Positions 1 to 10,200 of a stretch of 64,000 bases of DNA are shown piece by piece; position 1 is the stretch's first letter, and every line of letters begins with the position of its first letter. This DNA is from Saprospiraceae bacterium. Its GTDB lineage: Bacteria; Bacteroidota; Bacteroidia; Chitinophagales; Saprospiraceae. The notes below the pieces were generated by a model. That model had not been told where the DNA came from. It saw nothing but the letters and a program-made list of their open reading frames with translations, and did no database searches. The stretch lies in assembly GCA_016711125.1 (NCBI GenBank), contig JADJTQ010000003.1:1054001-1118000 (forward strand), read 5' to 3'. Made by a program: the position numbers and the translations under genes.

Positions 1-277
1 TATTGGGCGAATCTCGCTTTTCATTGTAGATTGGAAGTATAACATCTACTGGAGCTATAAATAACTGGCAATTCTTCTGGTTAAAGTTGTTGCGAAGAAT
101 GTAAAGTAGGTTTATAACTATGATTTGATGTCCAGGACTGGGTGCCGGTGTCATTTTGAAGATCTTGCCCCGAATCAGTTCGACCATGTAGTCAAATGTA
201 AAACCTATGTAATCGGCGTAGGTATATGAGCTGTACTCAAGATCGGGCTCTGCTGCGATATTCTTTTCTGGTTCCAT
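1..277 (-). CDS. Uma2-family endonuclease, C-terminal part cut off by window edge
   Basis: Translating the minus strand from the ATG at 277 gives about 92 residues that align almost residue for residue with the N-terminal half of the complete gene at 522-1109 (shared EPDLEYS, FDYMVELIRGKI, MTPAP and KRDSPN blocks). It is therefore a tandem paralog. The PD-(D/E)XK catalytic part lies beyond base 1, so activity cannot be judged. The family (formerly DUF820) is expanded in Cyanobacteria and Bacteroidota and is thought to derive from transposon-linked restriction-like nucleases; its cellular role is unknown. Confidence 0.85.
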   Translation of the reverse strand, partial: MEPEKNIAAEPDLEYSSYTYADYIGFTFDYMVELIRGKIFKMTPAPSPGHQIIVINLLYILRNNFNQKNCQLFIAPVDVILPIYNEKRDSPN

Positions 278-521
278 CTCAATGAAGATAATGCATACTT
301 AGATGAAAGGCAAGGATTAGTTGGGGTGGTGGCTTGAAAGATCATTTACGGCTACAACATCAAGTTGCGCGCTGCAGGAGATTTCTGGAAGGACAGTCGA
401 ATGCATTGTAAAAATTGGGAATAGATCCCATTGAAAGATGAATATGTGAATGATATTTGTGTATGTCTTTGAGTTTTTTCCCGGGTCCATTTATTGAAGA
501 CAAGGTGAATGATAAATAATG

Positions 522-1109
522 CTAGAAAATATCTTCGAGCGAGAACTCCATATCTGGAAAAATGATCGACCTGATTTGATCCGATTTGACAAAAGTCTCA
601 CCTCGATTAAATTTGGAATCGACAAGTAAATAGGTCTCAATGATTTCTTCTTTGGGAAATACGATCCAATATTCGCGCACACCGCTTTCTTCATACACTT
701 CATATTTTTTTGTGAGATCTTTTTTTGATGTATGGGGTGAGAGTATTTCGATAATCAAATCAGGAGCACCAAAGCAGCCCGCCTCCAGAATTTTTGTCTG
801 ATCGCAAATGATGCATAAATCAGGTTGAACAACGGTATTGGGAGAATCTCGCTTTTGGTTATAAATAGGTAAGATGACATCAAAAGGAGCAATAAACATT
901 TGGCATTGATTATCTTTCAACTTATTGCGTAGGCAGTAATACAAGTTGCCCGCGACGATCTGGTGTCTGGAGGTCGGTGCCGGGGTCATTTTGTAGATCT
1001 TACCCCGGATGAGTTCGACCATATAATCGAAGGTGAAATTCAAATAATCGGCATAGGTGTACATGCTGTACTCGAGATCGGGTTCGCTCACCATATTTTC
1101 TTCTTCCAT
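522..1109 (-). CDS. Uma2-family (PD-(D/E)XK) endonuclease
   Basis: This 195-residue protein has the usual family length and no signal peptide, so it should be cytoplasmic. The restriction-like core is visible: D97 in a QPDL block, D117 and E121 in GAPDLIIEILSP, K134/K135 and the downstream Tyr, then the GVREYWIV strand. These are the expected metal-binding and catalytic positions of the DUF820/Uma2 nuclease fold. Its closest relative here is the truncated copy 245 bp upstream, so the pair probably arose by local duplication. No partner gene or toxin-antitoxin arrangement is visible. A function beyond 'probable nuclease' is not supported. Confidence 0.9.
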   Translation of the reverse strand: MEEENMVSEPDLEYSMYTYADYLNFTFDYMVELIRGKIYKMTPAPTSRHQIVAGNLYYCLRNKLKDNQCQMFIAPFDVILPIYNQKRDSPNTVVQPDLCIICDQTKILEAGCFGAPDLIIEILSPHTSKKDLTKKYEVYEESGVREYWIVFPKEEIIETYLLVDSKFNRGETFVKSDQIRSIIFPDMEFSLEDIF

Positions 1110-1206
1110 GATCTAAAGATAGCCCATTGGATATCAGAAGTCAAGCTTTGATCATAATACGAATTAAGAAGCCCGACGCCATATATTTCGGGTTGAAGGC
1201 AGCCAG

Positions 1207-2502
1207 TTATTCAAAAAATGGTACATCTGGCACCGCATATTTGCGCATACCCTCCTCATTAATCTCTACTCCGATGCCCGGAACATCACGTAGCGGGATA
1301 TGACCATCATCAGTGAGCATGGGTCCGTCATAGTTAACAATCTCCTCAAACATTTTATTCTCATGAAAATAGATCTGCCACTCGAGAATGAGAAAATTGG
1401 GTACGGCGGCACAAACATGCGCCGATGACATAGCGCCCAGGTAGGAGGCCACCATATGTGGTGCGAATGGTACATTGTATGTATTTGCCATGTTAGCAAT
1501 GCGCAGTCCTTCGCCCAGCCCACCACATTTTTGTAGATCAGGCATGATCACATCCACAGCACCAATTTCCAACGGGTGCCGGAATCCATAGGTGAGGTAC
1601 CAATTCTCTCCTCCACAAATAGGTGTGGTCGTTGTCTGCCTGATCCGGACATAAGATTCAGGCACTTCAGCTGGCACCGGTTCTTCCAGCCACATGAGGT
1701 TATAGGGCTCCAGGGCTTTGGCGATTTTCATACCTGATACTTCATCAAAGCGGCCATGACAGTCTACGCAGATGTCAATTTGAGGACCTACTGCTTCGCG
1801 CACGGCTGCAATCTGGCTTTCCATTCGCTCCAGCTCAGGTATACTGACACTCCAGTTATAGGCATCCAGCTTGTTTGGGTCACCCCGGTCATCAATATCA
1901 AATTTCACTGCCGTAAAGCCATATTTATCGACATCCTCTTTGGCTCTTCTCCCCATTTCATCTGGCTGCATCCGGCTACCGGCGGTGTCACAATAAACGC
2001 GAATTTTATCACGAAATTTGCCACCCATGAGCTGATAGACTGGTAATCCCAATGCTTTTCCAACCAGATCCCACAAAGCGGTTTCTAAAGCGGTCATTAC
2101 ACAGACATACATTCCAGCCTGGGCACCTTTAAACAGACCGCCTCTACGCATTTCTTCCTGTAGCCGGTTTATGTTTAATGGACTTTCTCCAATCAGATGC
2201 TGCTTAGCAATATGTTTGACCACGTAGTAGGTGCCATATACACCGTCTACCCCCTGCCCGTGTCCCACAATTCCCTGATTGGTATAGATCTTTACGAAAA
2301 GGCTGTGTTCGCCACGGATAAATCCGCACTTGACATCGGTGATTTTCAGATCGGATGGGCTGGAGGATTTGGGAGTCGCATCGACTGAATGCGCAAGACC
2401 ATCAAATGAACTGGCCACCATTGCTCCGGACACTCCTAAAACAGAATTTGCAAAGAAAGAGCGACGGGAAAATTCCTTTCTGATAGATCTGAGTTTTTTC
2501 AT
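1207..2502 (-). CDS. Mandelate racemase/muconate lactonizing enzyme family protein, Tat-exported
   Basis: This 431-residue enolase-superfamily protein starts with a twin-arginine signal (SRRSFF at residues 12-17, then a hydrophobic stretch). The barrel carries the family ligands: K200 at the end of strand 2 (AVKFDID), D247 in a VDCHGR block, E273/E274 in WLEEP, E299 in GGEN, D322 in MPDLQKCGG and H349 in APHM. The His-Asp pair and the D-C-H-G-R block resemble sugar-acid dehydratases such as galactonate or mannonate dehydratase. The substrate cannot be read from sequence. Other sugar genes nearby (SMP-30-like, rhamnose mutarotase) fit hexuronate or aldonate use. A copy of the 19-bp motif lies 175 bp upstream. 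Confidence 0.9.
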   Translation of the reverse strand: MKKLRSIRKEFSRRSFFANSVLGVSGAMVASSFDGLAHSVDATPKSSSPSDLKITDVKCGFIRGEHSLFVKIYTNQGIVGHGQGVDGVYGTYYVVKHIAKQHLIGESPLNINRLQEEMRRGGLFKGAQAGMYVCVMTALETALWDLVGKALGLPVYQLMGGKFRDKIRVYCDTAGSRMQPDEMGRRAKEDVDKYGFTAVKFDIDDRGDPNKLDAYNWSVSIPELERMESQIAAVREAVGPQIDICVDCHGRFDEVSGMKIAKALEPYNLMWLEEPVPAEVPESYVRIRQTTTTPICGGENWYLTYGFRHPLEIGAVDVIMPDLQKCGGLGEGLRIANMANTYNVPFAPHMVASYLGAMSSAHVCAAVPNFLILEWQIYFHENKMFEEIVNYDGPMLTDDGHIPLRDVPGIGVEINEEGMRKYAVPDVPFFE

Positions 2503-2897
2503 CTGCTGGGTTGTTCTTAGATTTTTTTATTGTATCACAGGAAATATACAAAAGGGCGATGACTTCGAATTGTCATCACAACCTCAAGTGTGTATGATAA
2601 TAGTACTAGAATGTTATTTTGAGATAGACAAAAACTATAGATCATGATTGAATCTCCGGATTATGATGCATCAGTCAATACCGAGATTGGGGGATAGAAG
2701 CACTTCATTGGGGCAGCTTCCGGCGGGATCTGATTTTCGAAATATAAATCATTCCCAGGCTGGTCAATTGCAGTTGTTATTATCTCTGGCAAATAAACTT
2801 TTAGGTTTTGTTAAAGCAGGCCACCGGTAGAGTACTATCTGCTATGGAAGTTGATCTGTAGATAGGTGTTTATTGGTTAACACTTGTTTTTTGATTT
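2503..2897. other. Intergenic region, no gene seen
   Basis: About 395 bp between the enolase-superfamily gene and the next minus-strand gene. The only recognisable element is the 19-bp motif at 2677-2695. Short open frames here have no coding features or homologous look. Confidence 0.6.
2677..2695 (-). promoter_or_regulatory. Candidate operator, copy 1 of a 19-bp motif
   Basis: The plus strand reads AATACCGAGATTGGGGGAT. It is identical to the copy at 5384-5402 and differs by two bases from the one at 3968-3986. It lies upstream of the minus-strand enolase-superfamily gene. A regulatory role is inferred from its repeated position upstream of genes around a two-component system. Confidence 0.5.
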
Positions 2898-3926
2898 TCA
2901 CTTTTTCAAAATCGGCTTTTGATAATCAACCGCTTTTTCCATTGGTTGACCGTATACATCTGGATGTAAGTACTTTCCTACCGCTGTTGCCGGTTTATTT
3001 TCCTCAACTGGGATCCTGTGCTGCTCGGCATAGGGATCTTGCCGGATCCCGGTGATCATCCATGATACTTCGACATTTGGTAAATTGGATTTTATGCGAA
3101 AGCGATTATTTTCTATTTTCTGAGCAATAATCGCCTGAGCAAATTGATTGATAACAGTTAATTGATAGCGAAAATCTTTATTTAGTGTCATGAACCAATC
3201 TGGTAAAATGACTTCAGCCTCCCCTTTTTCATCAGTGGTGATGATGCCGTCATAAAGGTTTTTCATGTCAGGAGATTCGACAAAAGAATGATAGAGGTAT
3301 TTGTTTTCGGGATCGAGTGGATGATCGATCTTAAAGCTGCCGGCTCCCTTAGATAGGGTGCCGGAAACTCCTACATTTCCAGAAAAATAGCCGGCCCAGC
3401 CGGTGGAGCTCCCATAGTTCTCTCCTCTTATGGCTTGTCGATCGACATCACTGCTATTTGAGTTGGTGAGTCCTTGAACACCAATATAGGCTGACTGACC
3501 ATTGATGCCTGCAGAGTTTGAGGCGTTTGAATATCCAAATACACCAACAAGATTTTCGCTATGACCGTAAATTCCGAATTCGCTGTCACTTTTACCGTAG
3601 ATCGCACGGCTGTATGCTTCGACATGCATTTTATATAGTGGTGAACTAGTGCCAATTCCGATTAAATTGCCTTTAATGGTCATCCTAGGAGTGCCAGCTG
3701 TATAGAAACCCAGATCTCCTGATCCCATGCTGCCCAGATAAATATTACCATGGTAATTTTGTAGGAAGCCGTCAATGATGTTACCTCTATAAAAAGAAAT
3801 CCAGGAGTCGTTTCCCTCGATGCGAAGGGCTTCGTTTTCTTTGACAATATGGGTAGCAGGTTGGCTAGCAATCTTCAGATAGCTTATGATTAATAGGATG
3901 GCAGCCAGACAGGTGTTGATTTTCAT
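2898..3926 (-). CDS. Secreted tail-fibre-like repeat protein
   Basis: The start is set at the ATG at 3926, which gives a Sec signal peptide (MKINTCLAAILLIISYL...) ending near S-Q; the longer open frame upstream runs through the candidate operator and lacks coding character. The mature protein (about 320 residues) has an N-terminal part with a GIGTSSPLYKMHV block, then short repeats of the form IYGxSxS...GVxGxSN, as in phage tail-fibre and adhesin-like proteins. A C-terminal domain follows with GSFKIDHPLDPENKYLYHS and FRYQLTVI. This architecture is common in Bacteroidota surface or exported proteins; no enzymatic role is known. A decayed tandem paralog lies immediately upstream. Confidence 0.8.
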   Translation of the reverse strand: MKINTCLAAILLIISYLKIASQPATHIVKENEALRIEGNDSWISFYRGNIIDGFLQNYHGNIYLGSMGSGDLGFYTAGTPRMTIKGNLIGIGTSSPLYKMHVEAYSRAIYGKSDSEFGIYGHSENLVGVFGYSNASNSAGINGQSAYIGVQGLTNSNSSDVDRQAIRGENYGSSTGWAGYFSGNVGVSGTLSKGAGSFKIDHPLDPENKYLYHSFVESPDMKNLYDGIITTDEKGEAEVILPDWFMTLNKDFRYQLTVINQFAQAIIAQKIENNRFRIKSNLPNVEVSWMITGIRQDPYAEQHRIPVEENKPATAVGKYLHPDVYGQPMEKAVDYQKPILKK

Positions 3927-3967
3927 TTTTTTTATTGTGCAAGATCGGCAGTAATGCACTCGTGGGC

Positions 3968-3986
3968 AATACCGAATTTGGGGGAT
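3968..3986 (-). promoter_or_regulatory. Candidate operator, copy 2 of a 19-bp motif
   Basis: The plus strand reads AATACCGAATTTGGGGGAT. It ends 42 bp upstream of the start codon of the tail-fibre-like gene on the minus strand, a position typical of an activator or promoter element. Confidence 0.55.
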
Positions 3987-4014
3987 AGAGTTTGACCATT
4001 TGTACCTCGCCACG

Positions 4015-4050
4015 CACGAACTGACGTTGCAACAAGAGTCAGTTGGCGTG
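4015..4050. terminator. Stem-loop, possible terminator of the decayed paralog
   Basis: A hairpin can form between CACGAACTGAC (4015-4025) and GTCAGTTGGCGTG (4038-4050) around a 12-base loop, with a small bulge. It lies downstream of the minus-strand gene ending at 4229 and upstream of the next one. There is no clear U-tract, so a terminator role is only possible. Confidence 0.35.
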
Positions 4051-4228
4051 TTTAACTGAGCCAAATTGATGGCAAGGATAAAGATCCGATTAAAAGAAAA
4101 TCTGTCGATGATCATTCCCATCTTCTTCAATCGATGCTATGATCTATGGACTATAGTCTTTTACATTTTAAATGTTCTTGCCAAAGACCCAGATGGCGTC
4201 ATTCGTATTTCTCTGGAGATGGTGCTTA

Positions 4229-5311
4229 TTACTTAGCCTCTGTTTTTGGGATTTCACTTTTCAAATCTCGCTTTTGATAATCAACCGCTTTTTCCATTGG
4301 TTGACCGTATACATCCGGATGCAGGTATTTTCCTACATCTATTGTCGGTTTATCTTCCTCCACCGGGATCCGGTGCTGTTCGGCATAGGGATCTTGTCGA
4401 ATCCCGGTCACTTGCCAGGAGACCTTAACATTGGGCTGATTAGTTTTTACCCTAAAAGAGCCATTGACAATTTCTTGTGAAATAATTGACTAAGCAAATT
4501 GGTTGATCACGGTCAGTTGATAGCGAAAGTCTCTACTTAAGGCCATAAACCAATCTGGCAATGTCATTTCAGCATCTCCAGATGCATCGGTGGTGACTAT
4601 CCCGTCGTGTAGATTTTTCATGTCCGGTGATTCGACAAAGGAGTGATAGAGGTATTTATTTTCCGGATCCATCGGATGATCGATCTTAAAGCTACCGGTT
4701 CCTTTAGACAGGGTGCCGGTAACTTGGGCATTTCCAAAAAAATAACTAGCATAGCCGGTGTTACTCCCATGGTTGTCCCCTCTTACGGCTTGTCGATTGA
4801 CGTCCATACCAGGTGCATTAGTGATTCCTTGAACACCGATAAAGGCCGACTGACCAAGAATACCATTAGAGCTTAGTGCGTTGGAATAGCCATAAATTCC
4901 GGTGACAGCTTCGCTGTAGCCATAGAGCCCAGCATCAGCAGTACTCCTTCCATAGATTGCGATACCACTGGACTGGACATCAAGTTGGTAAGATGGGGAA
5001 ATTGTACCGATCCCTACAAAGCCGTCATATTTAATCGTCATTCTTTCCAGAGCTTGGGTATGAAACGACAGTCGCCCAGTCAAATTTGATTGACTCGTAC
5101 CTAATCGAATATTTCCACCGTGGTTAAACAGGTATCCATCATAAAGTCCAACATCATAGAAAGTTAACCCCATACTGGTGCCTTGAATCCTGATAGCCTC
5201 GTTTCCCGGACTGCTATTTTGAACTAGCAAAGGTACATCTTGGGCTTTGATCAAAACTACTGGGGGCAATGACTGTAACTACAGGCTTGAGCAAATACAA
5301 TATTTTTTCAT
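4229..5311 (-). pseudogene. Decayed tandem paralog of the tail-fibre-like protein
   Basis: The gene is collinear with the protein at 2898-3926 (GIGTISPSYQLDV block, IYGRSTAD repeats, GSFKIDHPMDPENK, FRYQLTVI, and the C-terminal EQHRIPVEE and HPDVYGQPM blocks) but is broken. Its ATG at 5311 is followed after ten codons by an in-frame TAG. One extra A in the ATGAAAAAA run and one C fewer near 5262-5266 would instead give a good signal peptide, so that part may be a homopolymer problem. Near the C-terminus a Gln codon of the paralog is replaced by TAG (4490-4492), with the homologous frame continuing to 4229. This second stop is a substitution, not a length change. Confidence 0.8.
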
Positions 5312-5383
5312 GGCATTTATTTTCCTGATGAGGTATGAAGTGACATAGTACCGCTAAAGTTACGGGAATGTTATGTATGATAA

Positions 5384-5402
5384 AATACCGAGATTGGGGG
5401 AT
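5384..5402 (-). promoter_or_regulatory. Candidate operator, copy 3 of a 19-bp motif
   Basis: The plus strand reads AATACCGAGATTGGGGGAT, identical to copy 1. It lies 73 bp upstream of the ATG of the decayed tail-fibre-like gene, between that gene and the response regulator. Confidence 0.55.
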
Positions 5403-5439
5403 CTGTTAATGATGTTTGGTTGTTTGGTCAAGGTCTCGA

Positions 5440-6062
5440 TCAGACCAACCTTTCCTTCAGCACCTTGGCCACTGCCTCCGTTGCACAATTAACATGGAGC
5501 TTTTTATAAACTTTTTTCAAATGAGTTTTGACCGTCTCCTGGCTTATACTGGCGCTACCGGCAATCATTTTATAACTATATCCCTTAACCAACCATTGCA
5601 GTATTTCTTTTTCGCGCGAAGAGAGCCCATATTTTTCTTGAGGTACTTGCTGGAAGTGTGCAATCATTTTTCTCGCAACGGCCGGTGACATCGGAGCACC
5701 GCCCAACATAACGTCACGGATGCTTTCAGGTAGTTTAGCTAATGAATGCATTTTTAATAAATAACCGGAAGCGCCAGCGCAAAAAGAGGCAAATAGCCGT
5801 TCAGTATCTTCAAATACGGTCAACATGATAATATCTATGAGGGGTCTTATTTCTTTAACTCGACGAACTGCCTCAATGCCATTGATGCCTGGCATGTCAA
5901 TATCCATCACAATGACATCAGCATCTTTTTGAGTCAGGATGGTTTCGATCTCAAGCGCCGATCCATAATCACCTATGACCAGAAAATCTGGTTCCGATTC
6001 CAGCAAGAACCGGATAGACTGACGCAGTCCATCATTATCATCAAAAGAATTATTTTTATCAA
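5440..6062 (-). CDS. NarL/LuxR-family response regulator (N-terminal frameshift)
   Basis: A receiver domain with the phosphoacceptor Asp in VIVMDIDMPG and a switch Lys in GYLLKMHS is followed by a LuxR-type HTH (LSSREKEILQWL ... SQETVKTHLKK). The first receiver strand and acidic pair are missing from the main frame. Adding one base to the A4 run at 6043-6046 (plus strand) makes a TTG start at 6062 give MIKIILFDDNDGLRQS, a normal receiver N-terminus. I therefore treat it as one gene with a one-base deletion. It follows the sensor kinase by about 55 bp and is its likely partner. Target genes are unknown, but the 19-bp motif repeats around it. Confidence 0.85.
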
Positions 6063-6106
6063 TAGAAGGATTTTTCCACTAGTTAAACTATTTTATTGGC
6101 TCATGA

Positions 6107-6125
6107 AATACCGAATTCAGGGGAT
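6107..6125 (-). promoter_or_regulatory. Candidate operator, copy 4, overlapping the kinase stop codon
   Basis: The plus strand reads AATACCGAATTCAGGGGAT, the most divergent of the four copies. It overlaps the stop codon of the kinase and lies about 45 bp upstream of the response-regulator start. This suggests that the regulator also has its own controlled promoter. Confidence 0.45.
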
Positions 6126-9100
6126 GGGCATAGTCAATGTCAAGTCCAGACCTTGATCACTTCCCTGGGAGATTCGTGCCTCTCCACCCCATTTCTCCAG
6201 GCGTTTTTTCATATTGATGAAGCCATTTCCCTTCATTGGCGAATTTGATTTTATGCCTATGCCATTGTCAGAGATCATGATTTTCAATATTTTGTGATTG
6301 AGATCAAATACAATCAATACATCGGTGGCTTTCGAATGCTTTATGATATTGGTGATTGCTTCTTTAAAGCATAAATACAGATCTTTTCGCCTTAATAGAT
6401 CCATTTTGAGTTCGTCTCTAACTCCGGCATCCTGAATTTCCAGGGCAACATCCACACTTTCCAGTGATCTTGCTGCATATCCGGATAAGTAGGGTAGTAT
6501 ATTTTTCAGTTGATCATTAGCAGGATTCAGGTTCCAAACGATTTGGTGCAGTGATTCATTACTGTTTTTGGCGGTTTCGAGGATTTGCTGATAAATACCT
6601 GGTTTTGGTGAGGTAGTTCTTGTTGCCAATCCACTCATAATTTCAATGTTAGTTAGAGCACTGCCAATGTCATCATGCAGGTCATGTGAAATCTGTTCTC
6701 TGATTTGTTGGACTTTCTTCAATTGTAGAATCCTATTCTGCTGAATGGCATAGACCAATGCGAGTGCCGAAAGAATCAGGAAAGTAGCAAACCACCATCT
6801 TCTATAAACGGGAGGAATAATTTGGATTTTTATTCGATGGGACTGCCCCCAGCTGCTATTGGTGAGGCGGGCGCGGACTTCAAAATCATACACACCTGGT
6901 GAAAGGTTGGCAAATGTGAGGTTATGTTGGTTGGCAATGTCAATCCAACTTGAATCGAGATTGGAAAACCGGTAAGCATAAGACATAGAACCACTCTGAT
7001 AGAAATCAGATCCGGAAAAGGCAATATGAAATACCTTCTGGTAAGGGTTTAAAATAATCTTTTCAGAAGGGTGTGGAATCGTAAGTGGGGTATTCTTTGG
7101 GAGGGGAGCACTATTTAAAACATTAAATTCAGAAAGAATGATTTGCGGAGCCATATGGACAGTTGTCAAATTCTCTGGATTTAATTCAATTAATCCATCT
7201 CTGGTGCCAAAGTAGATCTCTTGTTTGGAATTTGAAGCTGCCCCATTCCATAAGGTGATATTGGATAGCCCATCAGCTCTGCCAATAAGTTCGACCTCCA
7301 AGGAGCTTTTTGAAAGTGGATCATCCATGTATTTTATTTTTGCAGCTCCCCGGTATGTCCCAACCCAAAGGTTTTTTTCCTGATCCTGCATGATGGATGT
7401 AATTGAATTGTCGGGTAGGCCATTTTCAGTCCGGAAACAATTATTTGAAAGAGTTTTGGGATCGATGACCACAAGACCTCCGTTGTCAATTCTTCCAAAC
7501 CAAATAAAACCCTGATGGTCTTCAAAAACGGAGATCACTGTGCTGCCACCTGCCAGGCATTCACATTTTTGGAGTAAGGATTCTAGAGGAATAAATCCAT
7601 ATTCAGATCGGTATAGATTCAAATCCTCCCAGGTACCACCCATAGATCTCCGTTGGTGCCCCGAAGTGCGGTGGTTACTTGATTACCTTTGATAGAACCC
7701 GGTTTGTCTTCAGCTCTGAACTGTTGAATTGTCTCTTTATAGGGATTAACGATCCAGAGTCCTTCGGATGAGCCATTTATTGTGGTGCCTACATATAATT
7801 CCGGATATTGATAATTGAGAGAAAGAATTTGATTTTGAGGGAGTTGAGGAAAGTTCAGCAATGCAGGTATAAGAAGGTCAGGTTTTGAAGGGGACCATTT
7901 GAAAAGGCCGCAAGTGGTGGCAAGCAATAAACCATTTTCAAAACCGGATATGACCCTGATATCTCCCTGGCAATTCAGCGGTGAAGTAATTTGATACGCT
8001 CTATCTTCTATTTCTGATTCGACAATTTGAACCAGTTTCCGATTGTTGTGATACCACACATCACCCTGTGAAGATTTGATAATCTGGCTGATGCTATTGC
8101 CGCCATTACTTGTTCTATTTTTTTGGTAACGCACCTTTACCTGATGAAGATTCGTTGAAACAATAGAAACTCCGTCTCCGTAGCTGCCAATCCACATGTT
8201 TCCTTGCCGATCTTCAAACAGACAAGCGATCTTATCGCTGACTATCGATTGGTTATTTCCGGTTTCGTGCCGGAATTGATAGCTCTGTTTCTCGCTTGAA
8301 TTTTGATATAAAAGTCCGTGAGCATAGGTTCCTGCCCAGATATTTTTATAGCGATCCAAATAAATGCTGGAAAATGCGTGGCTGGGTTTATCTATAAATA
8401 GCGGGTGGATTATATCCGATCTGACGGTGTATAGAAAAGCACCGGAATCCGTCGCCAGCAAGAGGCTGTCAGATGAAATTATGAAGATATCACGAATGGT
8501 TAACATTGTTAACGATTCACATGCATTTATGGTATCTTCCTTAAACCGAAATAGACCATGGGCAGCCGGCGCGATCCAAACGGTCGAGTCGACTGCGATC
8601 GCTAGCCGGTTAATCCTGTGATCCGGACAAACTGGCCTGTCAATCGTTTTGGACGCCGGATCAAAACGGCATAAACCCTCATTGGTAGCTATCCATATAT
8701 TTCCATTCCAATCGGTCGCCATGCTGCTGATTCCATCGTGCGGAAGTAAGGAATTGGAGCGGGTAAAATGGGTTAGTTGATTAGTATGTGGATCATACAT
8801 TTGTAATCCGGCAAAATCAGATCCAAGGAAATACCGGTTAAAGCGGTCGATAATCAAATTCATCGGTCTCCAACTTAGTCTTTCCAGTCCATTCCCGTCA
8901 GTTACCGGTGGAGCAAAATCCTGGATCGAATAACCATCATATCGATTAATACCAGAACCGGTAGCGAGCCAGATAAAGCCGGTTTTGTCTTGGACGATCT
9001 GTCGAATCTCATTATTGGTGAGCCCCTGCTCGATGGTAATATTCTTAAAAATCGGGATGATTTCGCGAACAAACTTCTGGCTTAAGCCAATTTGCACATT

Positions 9101-9148
9101 CAGCAGAAATGCGGAGCTAAGCAGTATTTTTTCCCAATCGATATTCAT
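6117..9148 (-). CDS. β-propeller/Y_Y_Y sensor histidine kinase (HisKA_3 type), one frameshift
   Basis: The reconstructed protein has about 1010 residues. After an N-terminal signal segment come two-component regulator propeller repeats (IWLATGSGINRYDG, IWIATNEGLCRFD and similar), a Y_Y_Y domain, one transmembrane helix (FLILSALALVYAI), a HisKA_3 dimerisation motif (ISHDLHDDIGSALTNI, His phosphosite) and a HATPase domain (EAITNIIKHS, DNGIGI). This is the standard extracellular-polymer sensor layout of Bacteroidota. The reading frame breaks near 7636, where GTGGTACC needs one more G to continue as WVGTWEDLN. The response regulator follows directly. It is transcribed divergently from the SMP-30-like gene. 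Confidence 0.9.
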
Positions 9149-9249
9149 TGCCGTGGCATCATGAATCTAAAATAAGACTTTGGGCGGGATGCTCATTCAT
9201 ATTTTTGGCGACGAAAGGACCTATCTTAATTGTATCTTGGCTCGACATA

Positions 9250-10200
9250 ATGAAATTATTTGTAAATATGATAACTGGAAAGATTGATCATGGCCTGCTG
9301 GTGTGTGCATTGACCAAGGTTATGCTGTTTTGTGTGGGATTTTCATCGATTTCAGCTCAGCAAGAGTCTAAATTGATCAACCCTGGTGCCCAACTTGCTA
9401 AAATCGGTTCAGAGTATAAATTTACCGAGGGTCCGGCTAGTGACCAGGCCGGTAATGTCTATTTCACTGATCAGCCCAATGACCGGATCATCAAATGGTC
9501 TGTCTCTGATGGATCGCTTAGCACTTATCTGGATAAGACAGGTCGATCAAATGGTCTCTATTTTGACAATGTGGGCAATTTGTTGGCTTGTGCCGATTTG
9601 GAAAACCAACTCTGGCAAATCGCCCCGGATAAATCAGTAAAAGTGTTGGTTCGTGATTTTGAAGGCAAGAAATTGAACGGACCTAATGATCTTTGGGTTG
9701 ATAAGAAAGGAGGTGTCTGTTTCACGGATCCATTTTACAAAAGAGATTACTGGAACCGAACCGAAAAAGAGATTGAGGAGGAAAATGTTTATTACTTGTC
9801 ACCCGATCGAAATACGCTGCAAGTGGTAGCTACCGGATTTGTGCGGCCCAATGGCATTGTAGGTTCAAAAAATGGCAAAACATTATATGTCGTAGATATC
9901 AATGATAAAAAGACTTATAAATATCGCATTAATAAACTGAATGGAGAGCTTTATGACCGTCAGTTATTTACCGAGATGGGCTCGGACGGTATGACTCTTG
10001 ACAATAAAGGAAACGTCTATTTAACCGGAAAAGGAGTTACCGTATTTAACAAAAAGGGAGAAAAAATCGGACATATCGATGTGCCCGAAAATTGGACCGC
10101 TAATGTTTGTTTTGGAGGGAAGGATCAAAAGAAACTCTTTATAACAGCAATGGGTGCACTGTATACGCTCGATATGAAAGTAAAGGGAGTGCGCTGGTAG
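9250..10200 (+). CDS. SMP-30/gluconolactonase-like protein, exported
   Basis: The ATG at 9250 gives a protein of 316 residues with a signal peptide ending near ISAQQ. It is a six-bladed propeller of the SMP-30/Gluconolactonase/LRE family. The likely metal ligands are the Glu in FTEGPASD, the Asn in LNGPNDLW, the Asn in RPNGIV and the Asp in GSDGMTLD. Family members hydrolyse sugar lactones to aldonic acids. Export to the periplasm and the nearby sugar-acid dehydratase-like and mutarotase genes fit an oxidative sugar route. The substrate is unknown. Confidence 0.9.
   Translation: MKLFVNMITGKIDHGLLVCALTKVMLFCVGFSSISAQQESKLINPGAQLAKIGSEYKFTEGPASDQAGNVYFTDQPNDRIIKWSVSDGSLSTYLDKTGRSNGLYFDNVGNLLACADLENQLWQIAPDKSVKVLVRDFEGKKLNGPNDLWVDKKGGVCFTDPFYKRDYWNRTEKEIEEENVYYLSPDRNTLQVVATGFVRPNGIVGSKNGKTLYVVDINDKKTYKYRINKLNGELYDRQLFTEMGSDGMTLDNKGNVYLTGKGVTVFNKKGEKIGHIDVPENWTANVCFGGKDQKKLFITAMGALYTLDMKVKGVRW

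Noticed and set aside
4229..4411. Independent 60-residue gene
   Set aside because: It is the C-terminal end of the decayed tail-fibre-like paralog, separated by an in-frame TAG.
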